Source of the DNA: Pseudomonadota bacterium
GTDB lineage: Bacteria > Myxococcota_A > UBA796 > GCA-2862545
Reading direction: 5' to 3'
Length of the DNA stretch: 64,000 nucleotides
Assembly: GCA_947505245.1 (NCBI GenBank)
Contig: CANNIZ010000012.1
Location: 1 to 64,000 of the forward strand
Under the pieces are notes generated by a model. It did no database searches. It worked only from the letters and a program-made list of their open reading frames with translations, and was not told the origin of the DNA. How positions within the stretch are numbered: the first letter of the stretch is position 1; the number at the start of each line of letters is the position of its first letter. Made by a program: the position numbers and the translations under genes. This document shows, piece after piece, positions 9,375 through 18,120 of the stretch.

Positions 9375-10023
9375 CGCGGACGCCCTCGCCGACGCGGTCA
9401 AGCGCGGCGTTGACGCGCTGCGCCGCGGTGACGCTACGGCCGCTGTCGATGCGCTCCACGTCGTCGCCCACGACGAAGCTTTCGCGGCCGCGCAGGATCT
9501 GGTCGACGTTCGCGCTCGGGTGCTCGTGCTCTACGCGCAGGCGCTCGTCACCTCCGAGCGCCTCGAGGAAGCGCAGCCCGCGATGGTAGAGGCGCTACGG
9601 GCCGTGAAGCGACTCGACGACGACGACGGGGTCGCGGCTGTCAGGGCGTTGCAGCAGGTGGCCAACCACACCCGCACCAAGAAGCGCGCACCTCCGGCGT
9701 CGATCACGCCCCGCCAGGCCCCCTCGCCCGACGACGCCGAAGCGCTACTGAGCTCGGCAAACCTGGCGACCGGGGAGGACGCGGCGCGGCTCGCTGAGCA
9801 GGCGTTCGCGCTCGCCGTCTCGCGGGGAAGCGTCCGCGAAGAGGTGCTCGCCAGGCTCGTCCTGGCGAAGTCCCGGCCCCACACCGCCGCCGATCAGCTC
9901 GGTGCGGCGCTCCGACGCGCGCGCGGGGCGGACGAGTTCACGCTCGTCGGCGCGGTGGTCCGCGCGGCCGAACTCGCGGGGGTCCCGTTGCCACCGGAAC
10001 CCTACGCAGGCCGGGACGTCTAG
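9367..10023 (+). CDS. Hypothetical helical protein
   Basis: 218 residues, GTG start inside the end of the SAHH-like gene, so probably translationally coupled. It is Ala/Arg/Asp-rich and almost wholly helical; the spacing of small and hydrophobic residues in the first 90 residues (DALRRGDATAAVDALHVVA, LVLYAQALVTSERLEEA) resembles TPR hairpins. A Pro-rich linker near residue 110 separates a second helical half. No catalytic motif seen. The ppx-like gene starts 2 bases downstream. Confidence 0.65.
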   Translation: MPDADALADAVKRGVDALRRGDATAAVDALHVVAHDEAFAAAQDLVDVRARVLVLYAQALVTSERLEEAQPAMVEALRAVKRLDDDDGVAAVRALQQVANHTRTKKRAPPASITPRQAPSPDDAEALLSSANLATGEDAARLAEQAFALAVSRGSVREEVLARLVLAKSRPHTAADQLGAALRRARGADEFTLVGAVVRAAELAGVPLPPEPYAGRDV

Positions 10024-10025
10024 CC

Positions 10026-11567
10026 GTGCGAATCGGGGCGATCGACGTCGGCACGAACTCCGTGCACCTGCTCGTGGCGATGGTGTCGCCGGACGGAAAG
10101 ATCTCGGTCGTCGAGCACGCCCGCGAACAGGTCGAGCTCGGAGCTGGGGAATTTGCCGCCCACCGCCTCACGCAGCAGGCGATGGACCGCGGTCTCGCGG
10201 CGCTCACCACGTTCGCCAAGGCTTGCGAGTCCCTGCAGGTCGAAGACATCCACGCCTGCGCCACCTCCGCGGTCCGCGAGGCCGAGAACGGGGCGGAGTT
10301 CTGCGCGCTGGTCAAGGAGCGGACGGGCATCCACGTGCGCGTCATCTCGGGCCTCGACGAGGCTCGCCTGATCTGGCTCGGAGCGCGGGCCGACCTCGAC
10401 TTTTCGACCGGGCGCGTCCTGCTCTTCGACCTCGGCGGCGGAAGCACAGAATTCGTGCTGTGTGACTCCGAACAGGCGCTCGTCACCGAGAGCCTTCCCC
10501 TCGGCCACATCCGCCTCGCCGACGCGTTCCTTACCAAGACCCCGCTCGACGACGACGAGCGGAAGAAGGTCCGCGACCACTGCGAGCGACTCCTGCAGCC
10601 TCTCCGACAGCGCGTTCGGCCCCAGGACTTCGGTACGATCGTGGCTACGAGCGGCACGGCCCGCGCGCTCGCACGAATCGCGACCCTGCGCCGCGGGGAA
10701 TCCATCCCCGAGCACGAACATGGGCTCCTCCTGCATCGCGCCGAGCTCGAAGACCTGATTCGCGTGTTCAAGACCCGACCCGCCGACACCTGGTCGCAGA
10801 TCCCCGGCATGGACGACAAGCGAAAACGCACCTTGCCCGCCGGGGCCATCCTGATCCGCGAGATCATGAAGGCGACGGAGAAGGACGTCATCCAGACGTC
10901 CGAGCGTTCGCTGCGCGACGGCCTCGTGGTCGACTGGGTGCTGCATCACCGCCCCGAGCTCGACATCGAGCGCGCCGTCGCGGATCCTCGTCGCCGGTCG
11001 GTGCTCGCGGCCCTCGCAAAGTACGGTGCGGACGTCGAACATGCCCGGGCGACCGCAGACGTAGCGGTGCGGCTGTTCGACGCCACCGCCGTGCTGCACA
11101 AGTTGGGGCTCGAGGACCGTCGCCTCCTCGAGTTTGGGGCGCTGCTGCACGACGTTGGGCACCACATCGACGGCGAAGACCACCACCGACACGGTCAATA
11201 CCTGATTCGGCACACGCGGATGCCCGGGTTCACGTCTCCAGAGGTGGCCATCCTCGGCAACCTCGTTCGCTACCACCGCGGCGGGAAGCCGAAGCTTCGA
11301 AATCCCGAATTTGCAGCCCTCCCCGCCCGGGACCAGCAACGAACGCGCGTCCTCTCGGCGTTCGTCCGCCTGGCCGATGGCCTTGACCGCGGACACAACC
11401 ATAACGTTGTGCACCTCGAAGTCGTCCTGGGCAAAGAGCTGTTGATCCGCGCCTGGACGCGCGACCCGGGCGATCTTGAGCGCTGGGCCGCCGTCCAGCG
11501 GACAGCACCGCTCGCTGAGGTGCTCGGCCTCCCCGTCAAAGTCGAAGTGGAACGCGCGCCCACGTGA
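10026..11567 (+). CDS. Ppx/GppA family exopolyphosphatase or pppGpp phosphohydrolase
   Basis: 513 residues, the length of E. coli Ppx. The N-terminal ASKHA ATPase-fold motifs are clear: IGAIDVGTNSVHLLVA at residues 3-18 and the second phosphate loop LLFDLGGGSTEFVLCDSE near residue 135. The C-terminal third is an HD-like helical domain with LLHDVGHHIDGEDHHRHGQY near residue 380. Members cleave terminal phosphates from polyphosphate or pppGpp; the two activities cannot be told apart here. GTG start, 2 bases after the upstream stop. Confidence 0.9.
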   Translation: MRIGAIDVGTNSVHLLVAMVSPDGKISVVEHAREQVELGAGEFAAHRLTQQAMDRGLAALTTFAKACESLQVEDIHACATSAVREAENGAEFCALVKERTGIHVRVISGLDEARLIWLGARADLDFSTGRVLLFDLGGGSTEFVLCDSEQALVTESLPLGHIRLADAFLTKTPLDDDERKKVRDHCERLLQPLRQRVRPQDFGTIVATSGTARALARIATLRRGESIPEHEHGLLLHRAELEDLIRVFKTRPADTWSQIPGMDDKRKRTLPAGAILIREIMKATEKDVIQTSERSLRDGLVVDWVLHHRPELDIERAVADPRRRSVLAALAKYGADVEHARATADVAVRLFDATAVLHKLGLEDRRLLEFGALLHDVGHHIDGEDHHRHGQYLIRHTRMPGFTSPEVAILGNLVRYHRGGKPKLRNPEFAALPARDQQRTRVLSAFVRLADGLDRGHNHNVVHLEVVLGKELLIRAWTRDPGDLERWAAVQRTAPLAEVLGLPVKVEVERAPT

Positions 11568-11658
11568 CGAGGCGGGCGCGCCGGGCTATGCCTGAACGGC
11601 TCAGTAATGCAACCCGCTCCTGGCGTATGCTCCACGGGCTCGCAGTTGGAACCGCACG

Positions 11659-13110
11659 ATGGAATTTTTCGAAACTCCAGAAGAGATGGGCACTCAGCTC
11701 GAGAAGGCCCGAGACCGACTCAAGGAGTTTGAAGAGCGCGCCGACTTCGACACCCTCATGGCCCGCCTGCGGGCGGTGTCGCCGTTCCACCCCGCGCTCC
11801 TTGCCCGAGTCTTCTTCATCGTGATGTCCGTGCTCGGCCTCGGCGCCGCAGTGTTTATCGCCGCCCTCACCCTCATCCTCGAGCCGAAGCAGATCCCCCC
11901 GGCCCTCGAGCGCCTCGATCAGGCCGTCGGGCTTCCGCTGCCCGTCGTCCTTGGGATCTTCTCGTTGTGCCTCGGCGTCGCGTACATCGGCGCTACCCAA
12001 GCTGCGCTGCAAATGGCACGCGACTGCGCGCTGCTACCCAACGAACAGCGGGATCACGAGCGCCTCCTGAACGAAGTCAAGCGCCTGTCGAGCCAGAAGG
12101 CGATTATGGATCGCGTACGTGGGACGCCCATGGGCGCCCGGCCCCGATCCGCCACCCCCGGCGGGAGCGCGCCCCGAGGTGTCACCCCGACGGCGGCCCC
12201 CACCCGCGCCGGCAGCATGAACAGCATGCCCAGCTACGTCGCCCCTACGCGCGCCGGCAGCCAGAACAGCATGCCGAGCTACATCGCGCAGCCCACCCGT
12301 CCGGGCAGCATGAACAGCCAGCCGGCTCAGCCCAGCCGAGGCGGGTCGTCCTACAACAACCCGTCCAGCGTGCCGCCGCCGCCGCCCATCGCCATGCCCA
12401 CCTCCACGTTCAAGCCCGAGCGGGCGCAGGGGACACCGTTGGGGGCCGTGCCGCGCGCCGGAACGCCCATCGGCAAGCTCAAGCAGGATCGCGTCCAGAC
12501 GCTGCCGCCCGACCGCATCAAGACCTTGTCCGACGAAGACCACGTCGAATCGCCGCCAGCCGAAGCCTCCGTGTTCGACATCCCCGAGATGGAAGAAGAC
12601 GACGGCTTCGGAGCCGCACCGCTCAAGGCCGTGCCCACGGCGCTGCAGAAGCAAGAGGCCGCCCCGTTTTCAAGCCAGGGCTTCGAGCAGCGCTACGCGA
12701 CGCACTTTCCGCAGTGGGGCGCCGTCGACGATCCCTGGCTCGAAGACGCCATCCAGAAGGTCGAGATGCTCGCCTCGGGCTTCCCGGTCCAGGCGCGCCT
12801 CTGGTTCTCGCCCGAAGAGGGGCTTCCATTCGCGCTCATCCTCGAGCGCGCCACGCCCGCCATGGCCGTGCGCGCGATGGTGTCGTACGTCGAGTTCCTC
12901 GCGAGCATCTCGACGCCGCCGAAGGCCCGCATCATCCTGCGCTCGGTGCCGCACCTCGACCGCAGCTTTCATCGCAACGTCGAAGCCGCGCTCGAGCCCT
13001 ACTTCCCCGACAACGTGGTGGTGACGCGCACGCCGCAGCACATCGACATCACGTTCAGCACGCCTGAACCAGCCTGGAACGACTATCCGTGGCTGCCGTA
13101 CGAGACGTGA
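11659..13110 (+). CDS. Hypothetical membrane protein with low-complexity repeat linker
   Basis: 483 residues. An acidic N-terminal helix (about 1-45) is followed by two hydrophobic segments (about 50-75 and 92-115) and a charged cytoplasmic helix. Residues about 160-260 are low complexity, with three imperfect copies of a PTRAGSMNSMPSYVA unit at 181-223 and a PPPPPIAMP run. The C-terminal about 140 residues form a distinct alpha/beta domain (DPWLEDAIQKVEMLASGFPV, PKARIILRSVPHLDRSFHRN) of unknown family. It looks like a membrane-tethered adaptor: a disordered linker presenting a globular domain. The ATG at 11659 is preceded by weak Shine-Dalgarno sequence. Confidence 0.65.
   Translation: MEFFETPEEMGTQLEKARDRLKEFEERADFDTLMARLRAVSPFHPALLARVFFIVMSVLGLGAAVFIAALTLILEPKQIPPALERLDQAVGLPLPVVLGIFSLCLGVAYIGATQAALQMARDCALLPNEQRDHERLLNEVKRLSSQKAIMDRVRGTPMGARPRSATPGGSAPRGVTPTAAPTRAGSMNSMPSYVAPTRAGSQNSMPSYIAQPTRPGSMNSQPAQPSRGGSSYNNPSSVPPPPPIAMPTSTFKPERAQGTPLGAVPRAGTPIGKLKQDRVQTLPPDRIKTLSDEDHVESPPAEASVFDIPEMEEDDGFGAAPLKAVPTALQKQEAAPFSSQGFEQRYATHFPQWGAVDDPWLEDAIQKVEMLASGFPVQARLWFSPEEGLPFALILERATPAMAVRAMVSYVEFLASISTPPKARIILRSVPHLDRSFHRNVEAALEPYFPDNVVVTRTPQHIDITFSTPEPAWNDYPWLPYET
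12199..12330 (+). repeat. Tandem 45-48 bp coding repeat
   Basis: Three consecutive imperfect units at 12199-12243, 12244-12291 and 12292-12330, each starting CCyACsCG-type codons for Pro-Thr-Arg and containing GGCAGC..GAACAGC. They encode PTRAGSMNSMPSYVA, PTRAGSQNSMPSYIAQ and a degenerate PTRPGSMNSQPAQ within the linker of the membrane protein. Unit differences are mostly third-position or single-residue, which fits recent duplication. Confidence 0.8.
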
Positions 13111-13664
13111 CCCCGCGCTCGACGCTCGACGTGCTCGCCGAGGCTGTGCGCCTCAAGCGACTCGCGCGCGCCGGTTGGGTCAGGGTCGGTGTGAAAGACG
13201 GTGAGACCGTCGCAGCGCACTCCTGGGGCGTCGCGTGGCTCGTGCTCGCCCTCTGCCCGCCCGAGCTGAACCGCCATCGCGCCCTCGCGTACGCGGTGGT
13301 GCACGACCTCGCCGAGGTTCGCACGGGCGACTTTACGCCGCACGATGCGATACCGAACAAGGCCGAGCTCGAGGAAGCTGCGTTCAGAGGTCTTACTGAC
13401 GGGCTCGGTCGACCTGACCTCGCCAACCTGTTCACCTCCTACGAGGCACAAGAAGACGACGAGGGGCGCTTCGTACGCCAGTGCGATCGACTCGACATGG
13501 CCGTCCAGGCGCTCGTGTACGCCGCTGAAGGCCACCCCACGGACGAGTTCGTTCGCTCGGCTGCGGCGGTCATCAAGCACCCCGCCCTCGTGCCCGTCCT
13601 CGACGCGCTCCAGACCCGCATGCGCGAGCAGATTACGGCGCGAACGCCCAGCACACGTCCGTAA
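13107..13664 (+). CDS. HD-domain phosphohydrolase (YfbR/HDDC2-like)
   Basis: 185 residues. HD-domain metal ligands appear in order: His in ETVAAHSWGVAW, His-Asp in VVHDLAEVRTGDFTPHD and the late Asp in CDRLDMAVQAL. The EVRTGD segment is typical of the 5'-deoxynucleotidase YfbR/HDDC2 subgroup, which removes phosphate from deoxynucleoside monophosphates. The GTG at 13107 overlaps the upstream stop as GTGA; a GTG at 13089 is possible. The last 32 bases overlap the convergent lipoprotein gene. Substrate is inferred from family only. Confidence 0.82.
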   Translation: MTPRSTLDVLAEAVRLKRLARAGWVRVGVKDGETVAAHSWGVAWLVLALCPPELNRHRALAYAVVHDLAEVRTGDFTPHDAIPNKAELEEAAFRGLTDGLGRPDLANLFTSYEAQEDDEGRFVRQCDRLDMAVQALVYAAEGHPTDEFVRSAAAVIKHPALVPVLDALQTRMREQITARTPSTRP

Positions 13665-14583
13665 ACGCCGTGTCGTGGGCATACGTGATCGCGACGTCAT
13701 CATAATAGTTCAGGATGTTCTTGGACCATTGATGGTCGGGCGTCGCGTCGGTCAGGGGCTGGCAGCCCGGCGTGCTGTTCGACTCGATGTACCAAATGAG
13801 ATCGAGGTACGGCGTCGACCCTGCGAACGATTCGGGGAACGAAACCGCGATCGTGCCATCCGCCGCGACGACAGCATCCGCCCGGAAGTACACCTCTTCC
13901 AGGCTCGTATCGACGAGCGCGTAGTGGATGTCCTGACCCGCGTGGACGGTGAAACCCGTCCCGCTGAAGTCGAGGTCGTAGTGCCAGGTCTTCCACCCGT
14001 CGCACACGGCCGCGTCGTTCGCGAACGTGGTCGAGTGCACATCAACGAGTGAGACGTCGGCCGTGACGGCGGGAACATCGTACTGCCAGACGTGGTCATC
14101 GGGCACCACATCGCAGAGGCGGTTTCCGTTCGCGTCCGCGATCAGATCGACGCGGTAGGCGACATCAAGATCAAGCGCCCCATACAGGAACGCATCGATG
14201 GTTCCATCTTCGGCGACGATCCCGTCGTCGTAGTCGACAAACAGCCCATCGGTGTCGTACACGGCCAGCCACCAGATCCGGCCGCTGTGCATGGTGTAGC
14301 CCGTGCCCGAAAAGTCGAGATCGAAGTAGTTGCCGGTGTACCAGCCGCCGGTGTCCCACCCTGAATCGAACGTGCCCGTGTCGATGGTCGTGTCGGTGTC
14401 CGCGTCGGCATCCGTATCCGCGTCCGTGTCGGCGTCCGTATCCGCGTCAGTGTCGGCGTCCGTGTCGGCGTCCGTGTCGGCGTCCGTGTCGGCATCCGCC
14501 GCGGTGTCCGTCTCGTCATAGAGGTTCTGCGTACACCCGAACAGGGCGATCGCGAGGATGGAGACGGACGAAAACGTGCGCAT
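13633..14583 (-). CDS. Lipoprotein with Asp-Thr-Asp-Ala repeat tail and duplicated domain
   Basis: 316 residues. The leader MRTFSSVSILAIALFGC has a lipobox (LFGC, Cys17), so the protein is probably lipidated. Residues about 25-70 are almost only Asp, Thr and Ala in (DADT)n, an acidic stalk common in lipoproteins of this lineage. The rest contains two related beta domains, each with the phrase YDLDFSGTG.T.H.G / FDLDFSGTGYTMHSG (near residues 90 and 210) and ending in a Cys-containing strand, so it arose by internal duplication. Probably surface- or periplasm-exposed; function unknown. Its 3' end overlaps the HD-domain gene by 32 bases. Confidence 0.75.
   Translation of the reverse strand: MRTFSSVSILAIALFGCTQNLYDETDTAADADTDADTDADTDADTDADTDADTDADTDADADTDTTIDTGTFDSGWDTGGWYTGNYFDLDFSGTGYTMHSGRIWWLAVYDTDGLFVDYDDGIVAEDGTIDAFLYGALDLDVAYRVDLIADANGNRLCDVVPDDHVWQYDVPAVTADVSLVDVHSTTFANDAAVCDGWKTWHYDLDFSGTGFTVHAGQDIHYALVDTSLEEVYFRADAVVAADGTIAVSFPESFAGSTPYLDLIWYIESNSTPGCQPLTDATPDHQWSKNILNYYDDVAITYAHDTAFTDVCWAFAP
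14392..14502 (-). repeat. Hexanucleotide/dodecanucleotide microsatellite encoding (DADT)n
   Basis: Repeated units of GTCGGCGTCCGT with G/A and C/T interchanges (plus-strand reading), with about nine 12-base units. It encodes the Asp-Thr-Asp-Ala stalk of the lipoprotein on the minus strand. All units are multiples of six bases, so gain or loss would change stalk length but not the reading frame. Confidence 0.85.
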
Positions 14584-14604
14584 GAAAGACCTCCAAGGGG
14601 CTCG

Positions 14605-15660
14605 TCACTGTAGCGATGGGCCCTGCTGGAAATCAAGCAAAATCCGCTCGACGAGAGGAAGGTGATCGCTGACGTGGCCGAGTCCCTGGTGAACCTGGTG
14701 GTCCGCCACCCGCAGGCCCGCGCCGTGGAACACGTGATCGATGATGCGGTCCGGCCCGTTCGAACCGATCGGCACATAGGTTCCGAAGCGTGCAAGCTCC
14801 GCGTCCCTCGGGAGGGGGCTGTTCCACCGCTCGAACATTCGCTCGAGGGGCGGCGTCGCGTCGCGGTACTCGGGCGCATGAGCCGGGTCGAGGCGCGCCG
14901 GCGGGTCCCACGGCGGCAACGAGTTGAAGTCGCCAGCGAGCAGCCAGGGCACGCCCTCGCGTTCGCGCTCAGCGCACAGCCGGTCGATGACGTCCATCTG
15001 GCGCGCGAGGGTGCCGTCGCCGAACGAGAACGCCGACAGGTGAACGTTCATCAGCGACAGGCGCCGCCCGCCTGCGCATGCGAGGTTCACCTCGAGCACC
15101 GCGCGACGCAGGTTGTAGGCTCGTCGTAGCGGGTGCTCGGCGAGCATCGGCAGCGGGTGCCTCGTCGCCCACGCGAGCTTCCACTTCGACAACACGAGGA
15201 GGTCGCAGCGCACGCGTCCGAGCGGCTCGCGAAACGGCGCGGGCACGTACGGGACGTCGAAGTAGGGCGCGTACGCGTACGTCGGAACCGCGAGCGCGTC
15301 GGCGATGGCGCGCCGCTGATCGAGGCGACCGGTTCGATCGCTGCGAACGTCGACCTCCTGCAGCAGCACGACGTCCGCGTCGATCGCGCGGAGCTCCGCG
15401 ACCACCGCCGCGAGCGTCGCGTCGCGCTCGGCCTCGTCGACGTGTACGCGCGGCCCGCCGTCGTAGAAGAACGCCGCGCTCCGCCCCCCGCAGTACTGGA
15501 TGTTCCAGCACGCCACCACGAGCGGGCGATCCGCTGGAAAAGGCGGCGCGTCGCCCATCACCGACGCGGGTTCTGGAACGGGTCGCTCGAACCGGTCGCG
15601 CACCACACGCCCGACGCCCCACGCCAGCGCGCCAGCGATCCCGACGAAGCGCGATCTCAC
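14605..15660 (-). CDS. Endonuclease/exonuclease/phosphatase (EEP) family protein
   Basis: 351 residues. All EEP landmarks are present: VACWNIQYCGG near residue 60, VVLLQEVDVRSD (catalytic Glu), LMNVHLSAFSFG, LLAGDFNSLPP, and the C-terminal DRIIDHVF and HVSDHLPLVE (catalytic His-Asp pair). The GTG at 15660 overlaps the stop of the acyltransferase gene (GTGA) and gives a hydrophobic N-terminus (MRSRFVGIAGALAWGVGRVV) that may be a signal or anchor. The family includes DNases, sphingomyelinases and inositol phosphatases; coupling to a lipid acyltransferase gene makes a phospholipid-related substrate possible, but this is inference. Confidence 0.85.
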   Translation of the reverse strand: MRSRFVGIAGALAWGVGRVVRDRFERPVPEPASVMGDAPPFPADRPLVVACWNIQYCGGRSAAFFYDGGPRVHVDEAERDATLAAVVAELRAIDADVVLLQEVDVRSDRTGRLDQRRAIADALAVPTYAYAPYFDVPYVPAPFREPLGRVRCDLLVLSKWKLAWATRHPLPMLAEHPLRRAYNLRRAVLEVNLACAGGRRLSLMNVHLSAFSFGDGTLARQMDVIDRLCAEREREGVPWLLAGDFNSLPPWDPPARLDPAHAPEYRDATPPLERMFERWNSPLPRDAELARFGTYVPIGSNGPDRIIDHVFHGAGLRVADHQVHQGLGHVSDHLPLVERILLDFQQGPSLQ

Positions 15661-17546
15661 GGCGACTCCGGTCGCCGCGACCACATGGCCCGCACCTGCG
15701 ACTCGAGCGTGGCGGCGGTCGCCGCGGCGGCGGGGACTGGCTCGGCGGCCGCCAGCCACACCCGCGACCAGAAGCGCCTCGGCGGACGGCTCATCGCTGG
15801 TCCGTCCCGGCGCGAGAAGAAGCTCCCCCACAGCCCGTTGAGCGCGACCGGCACGACGGGAACGGGGTTCCTCGCGAGGATGCGCTCGATCCCGGGCCGA
15901 AATCGGTCGATCGCACCATTCGCCGTCAGGCTCCCTTCCGGGAAGATCGCGACGAGGTTTCCGTCGTCGAGTTCACGGGCGACCGCATCGAACGCCGTTT
16001 CCAGGAGCCGAGGGTCTTCCTTTGCGCTGGTGATGGGGATGACGCGCGCCTGATCCATGATGAACCGTCCGACCGGGTTCTTGTAATAGCCCGCGTACAT
16101 CAAGAACCGCGCCGGTCGCGTCACGGCGCCGCCGATGATCAACCAGTCGATGAACGTGACGTGGTTCGCGACCACGACACAAGGTCCGTCGCGTGGGATG
16201 TGCTCGAGGCCGCTGACTTCGAGCCGGTACAAGACATTGGACACCACCCACGCCAGGAACCGGAGCAGGAAGTCCGGCACGAACGTGGTCACGTAGAGCG
16301 CGACGACGGCGGTCGCCGCGCCGAGCAGCGCGAACGTGCCGAGCGGGCCGATGCCGGCGAGGTGCAGGCCGCCCCACAACAACGTCAGCGAAGCCATCTG
16401 CAGCGCGTCGATCGCGTTCGCGCCGGCAACCACGCGAGCACGGTCGATCGGCTTCGCGCGCCACAACACGTACGCCGAGAGGGGACCCGCATACAGGGCG
16501 CCGCCCAGCCCCGCCACAAACAGCGCGATGAACAACGGCCACGCACCGGGGCGAGCGAACAGGTCGGCGATGCCGATCGGCGCCGCCGACGCCGTCCAGG
16601 GGCTCCCCAAGGCTGCGAGCGCCACGAACCCGGCGGCGACGGCGACCCCACCGATCGGGATCAGGCCCAGCTCGACGCGCAGGCGCGACAGCCGATGTGC
16701 GAGCACGGCACCAACACCGATGCCTGCTGCGAGGATGACCTGCCAAACCGTCGCGATCTCGGCCGGCGCGTGGAGCACCGACGTCGTCCACCCTGGGAGC
16801 TCCGCCACGACCACACCGCCCACCGCCCAGAACCACGCGCGCGCGAGGATCGCCCGAAACACATAAGGGTCGCCGCGGGTCCGACGACCCGCGTCCACCG
16901 CCGACGTAAGCCAGCTCCGCCGGTCCCGCGGCACACCGCACGGAGGCGTGCTCCCCGTCGCCCTCGCCGCCCACGCGCCGAGCCCCGCGATGACGACGAT
17001 CGCGAGCGCAACCTCCGCCGGACCAATGGCGCCTCCCAACCAGGGAACCCCCACCACGCCCACGCCGAGGACCCCGCCGACGAGTACGGCGATCCACGTC
17101 GACGCTTGAACGAGCGACGAAGCCGATACGAGCTGCTCGTCTCGCACCAGGTCCGCGAGGAACGCGTACTTGACGGCTCCGAACAGCGCCGCGCGAACCC
17201 CGAGCAACCCGAGGCCCAGGAACAGCAGCTCGGGGGACTCCGCTACCATTCCCACGGCGCAAACCGCCGCGAGCGGCACCTGTGCGGCGGCCAGCGCGCG
17301 CACCAGCTTCGGACGGTCACCGGTGTCTGCGAGGTCCGCAGACACGCCCATCAGCGGAACAAACGGAAACACCAACGTCGCCGCGGCGAGCAGCGTCGCG
17401 ACGTCGGCCGGCAACCCGAACGGCGAACGCCCGCCGAACGCCGCCCACGCGATCACCGCGGCCCGGGCGACGTTGTCGACGACAGCAGCCGCCGCCTGCG
17501 CGACGAAAAACGGCGCGAAGCGCGCCTCGTTCGGGTCGTTGTTCAC
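15657..17546 (-). CDS. MFS transporter fused to 1-acylglycerol-phosphate acyltransferase (LplT-PlsC type)
   Basis: About 629 residues. The first about 410 form a 12-helix major-facilitator domain resembling the lysophospholipid flippase LplT. The C-terminal about 200 form a PlsC acyltransferase with NHVTFIDW (NHx4D motif, near residue 460), FPEGSLTANG near 535 and VVPVALNGLWG. In other bacteria this pair is often followed by an acyl-ACP synthetase domain (Aas); here the protein ends after PlsC. It probably imports and re-acylates lysophospholipids at the inner membrane. The GTG at 17546 gives the expected MNNDPNEARFAPFF start; a TTG at 17555 is also possible, and AGGAG (17559-17563) lies upstream of both. 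Confidence 0.85.
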   Translation of the reverse strand: MNNDPNEARFAPFFVAQAAAAVVDNVARAAVIAWAAFGGRSPFGLPADVATLLAAATLVFPFVPLMGVSADLADTGDRPKLVRALAAAQVPLAAVCAVGMVAESPELLFLGLGLLGVRAALFGAVKYAFLADLVRDEQLVSASSLVQASTWIAVLVGGVLGVGVVGVPWLGGAIGPAEVALAIVVIAGLGAWAARATGSTPPCGVPRDRRSWLTSAVDAGRRTRGDPYVFRAILARAWFWAVGGVVVAELPGWTTSVLHAPAEIATVWQVILAAGIGVGAVLAHRLSRLRVELGLIPIGGVAVAAGFVALAALGSPWTASAAPIGIADLFARPGAWPLFIALFVAGLGGALYAGPLSAYVLWRAKPIDRARVVAGANAIDALQMASLTLLWGGLHLAGIGPLGTFALLGAATAVVALYVTTFVPDFLLRFLAWVVSNVLYRLEVSGLEHIPRDGPCVVVANHVTFIDWLIIGGAVTRPARFLMYAGYYKNPVGRFIMDQARVIPITSAKEDPRLLETAFDAVARELDDGNLVAIFPEGSLTANGAIDRFRPGIERILARNPVPVVPVALNGLWGSFFSRRDGPAMSRPPRRFWSRVWLAAAEPVPAAAATAATLESQVRAMWSRRPESP

Positions 17547-17561
17547 GTGCCGCAAAGGCTC

Positions 17562-18107
17562 CTAGGGGATTCGTGCCATCGCGACGGTGTAATTCACCAT
17601 CAACTGGAAGTTCGGCTGCTCGACCCAGAAGCCCGTGAGCTTCGCCTGCAACCCGTCGCGCGCGCGTTGTGGGTTCCCAGGGAGCCAATCGATCTCCAGC
17701 CCGGCGCCGACAGGCACCAGCGCCCCCGCCATGTACACGCCGGCCCGGAACTGATCACTCCCCGCCGTCACGGCAGCGCTCACCGTCAACCACCCCGTCG
17801 ACAGCGACTTGTTCGGGTCGTTGCGCTCGTAGTGCACGTACGTGAATTGAAGCTCGGTTCCGAGGGCCACCGACACAGGCCCCACGTCGAGCGCGCAGGC
17901 ACCCGCAAGGATCGGCGACGCCGTCGCGAAGAACGGCGCCTTCCCGATGCGCTCCCACGTGCCTGGAGCGTACACAGCGCCCACCGCGAACCCTGCGTGG
18001 CGCCGGCAATACACCCCGACGGGCTGCTCGACAGCCGCGTACGCGTCCGAGGTGAACAACATGGCGAGCGCGAGCGCGAGACCTCTCACCGACCCTCCTG
18101 CCCTCAT
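17562..18107 (-). CDS. Hypothetical exported protein, probably outer-membrane beta-barrel
   Basis: 181 residues with a good signal peptide (MRAGGSVRGLALALAMLF..., predicted cleavage after AYA near residue 24). The mature part alternates polar and hydrophobic residues with many Gly, Val and Tyr (LGTELQFTYVHYER, GWLTVSAAVTAG, FRAGVYMAGALVPVGAGLEID), the pattern of a small transmembrane beta-barrel. The ATG at 18107 is chosen for the signal peptide. It lies 13 bases after the PEGA-like gene in the same orientation. No family recognised. Confidence 0.65.
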   Translation of the reverse strand: MRAGGSVRGLALALAMLFTSDAYAAVEQPVGVYCRRHAGFAVGAVYAPGTWERIGKAPFFATASPILAGACALDVGPVSVALGTELQFTYVHYERNDPNKSLSTGWLTVSAAVTAGSDQFRAGVYMAGALVPVGAGLEIDWLPGNPQRARDGLQAKLTGFWVEQPNFQLMVNYTVAMARIP

Positions 18108-18120
18108 CTTACCGTGAGCT

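Noticed and set aside
14392-14502. Regular short repeats considered as a CRISPR array
   Set aside because: Units are contiguous 12-mers without spacers and lie inside a coding frame; no cas genes nearby.
14330-14521. A 63-residue frame encoding a Ser-Val-Ser-Ala repeat
   Set aside because: It is the complement of the (DADT)n repeat in the lipoprotein gene.
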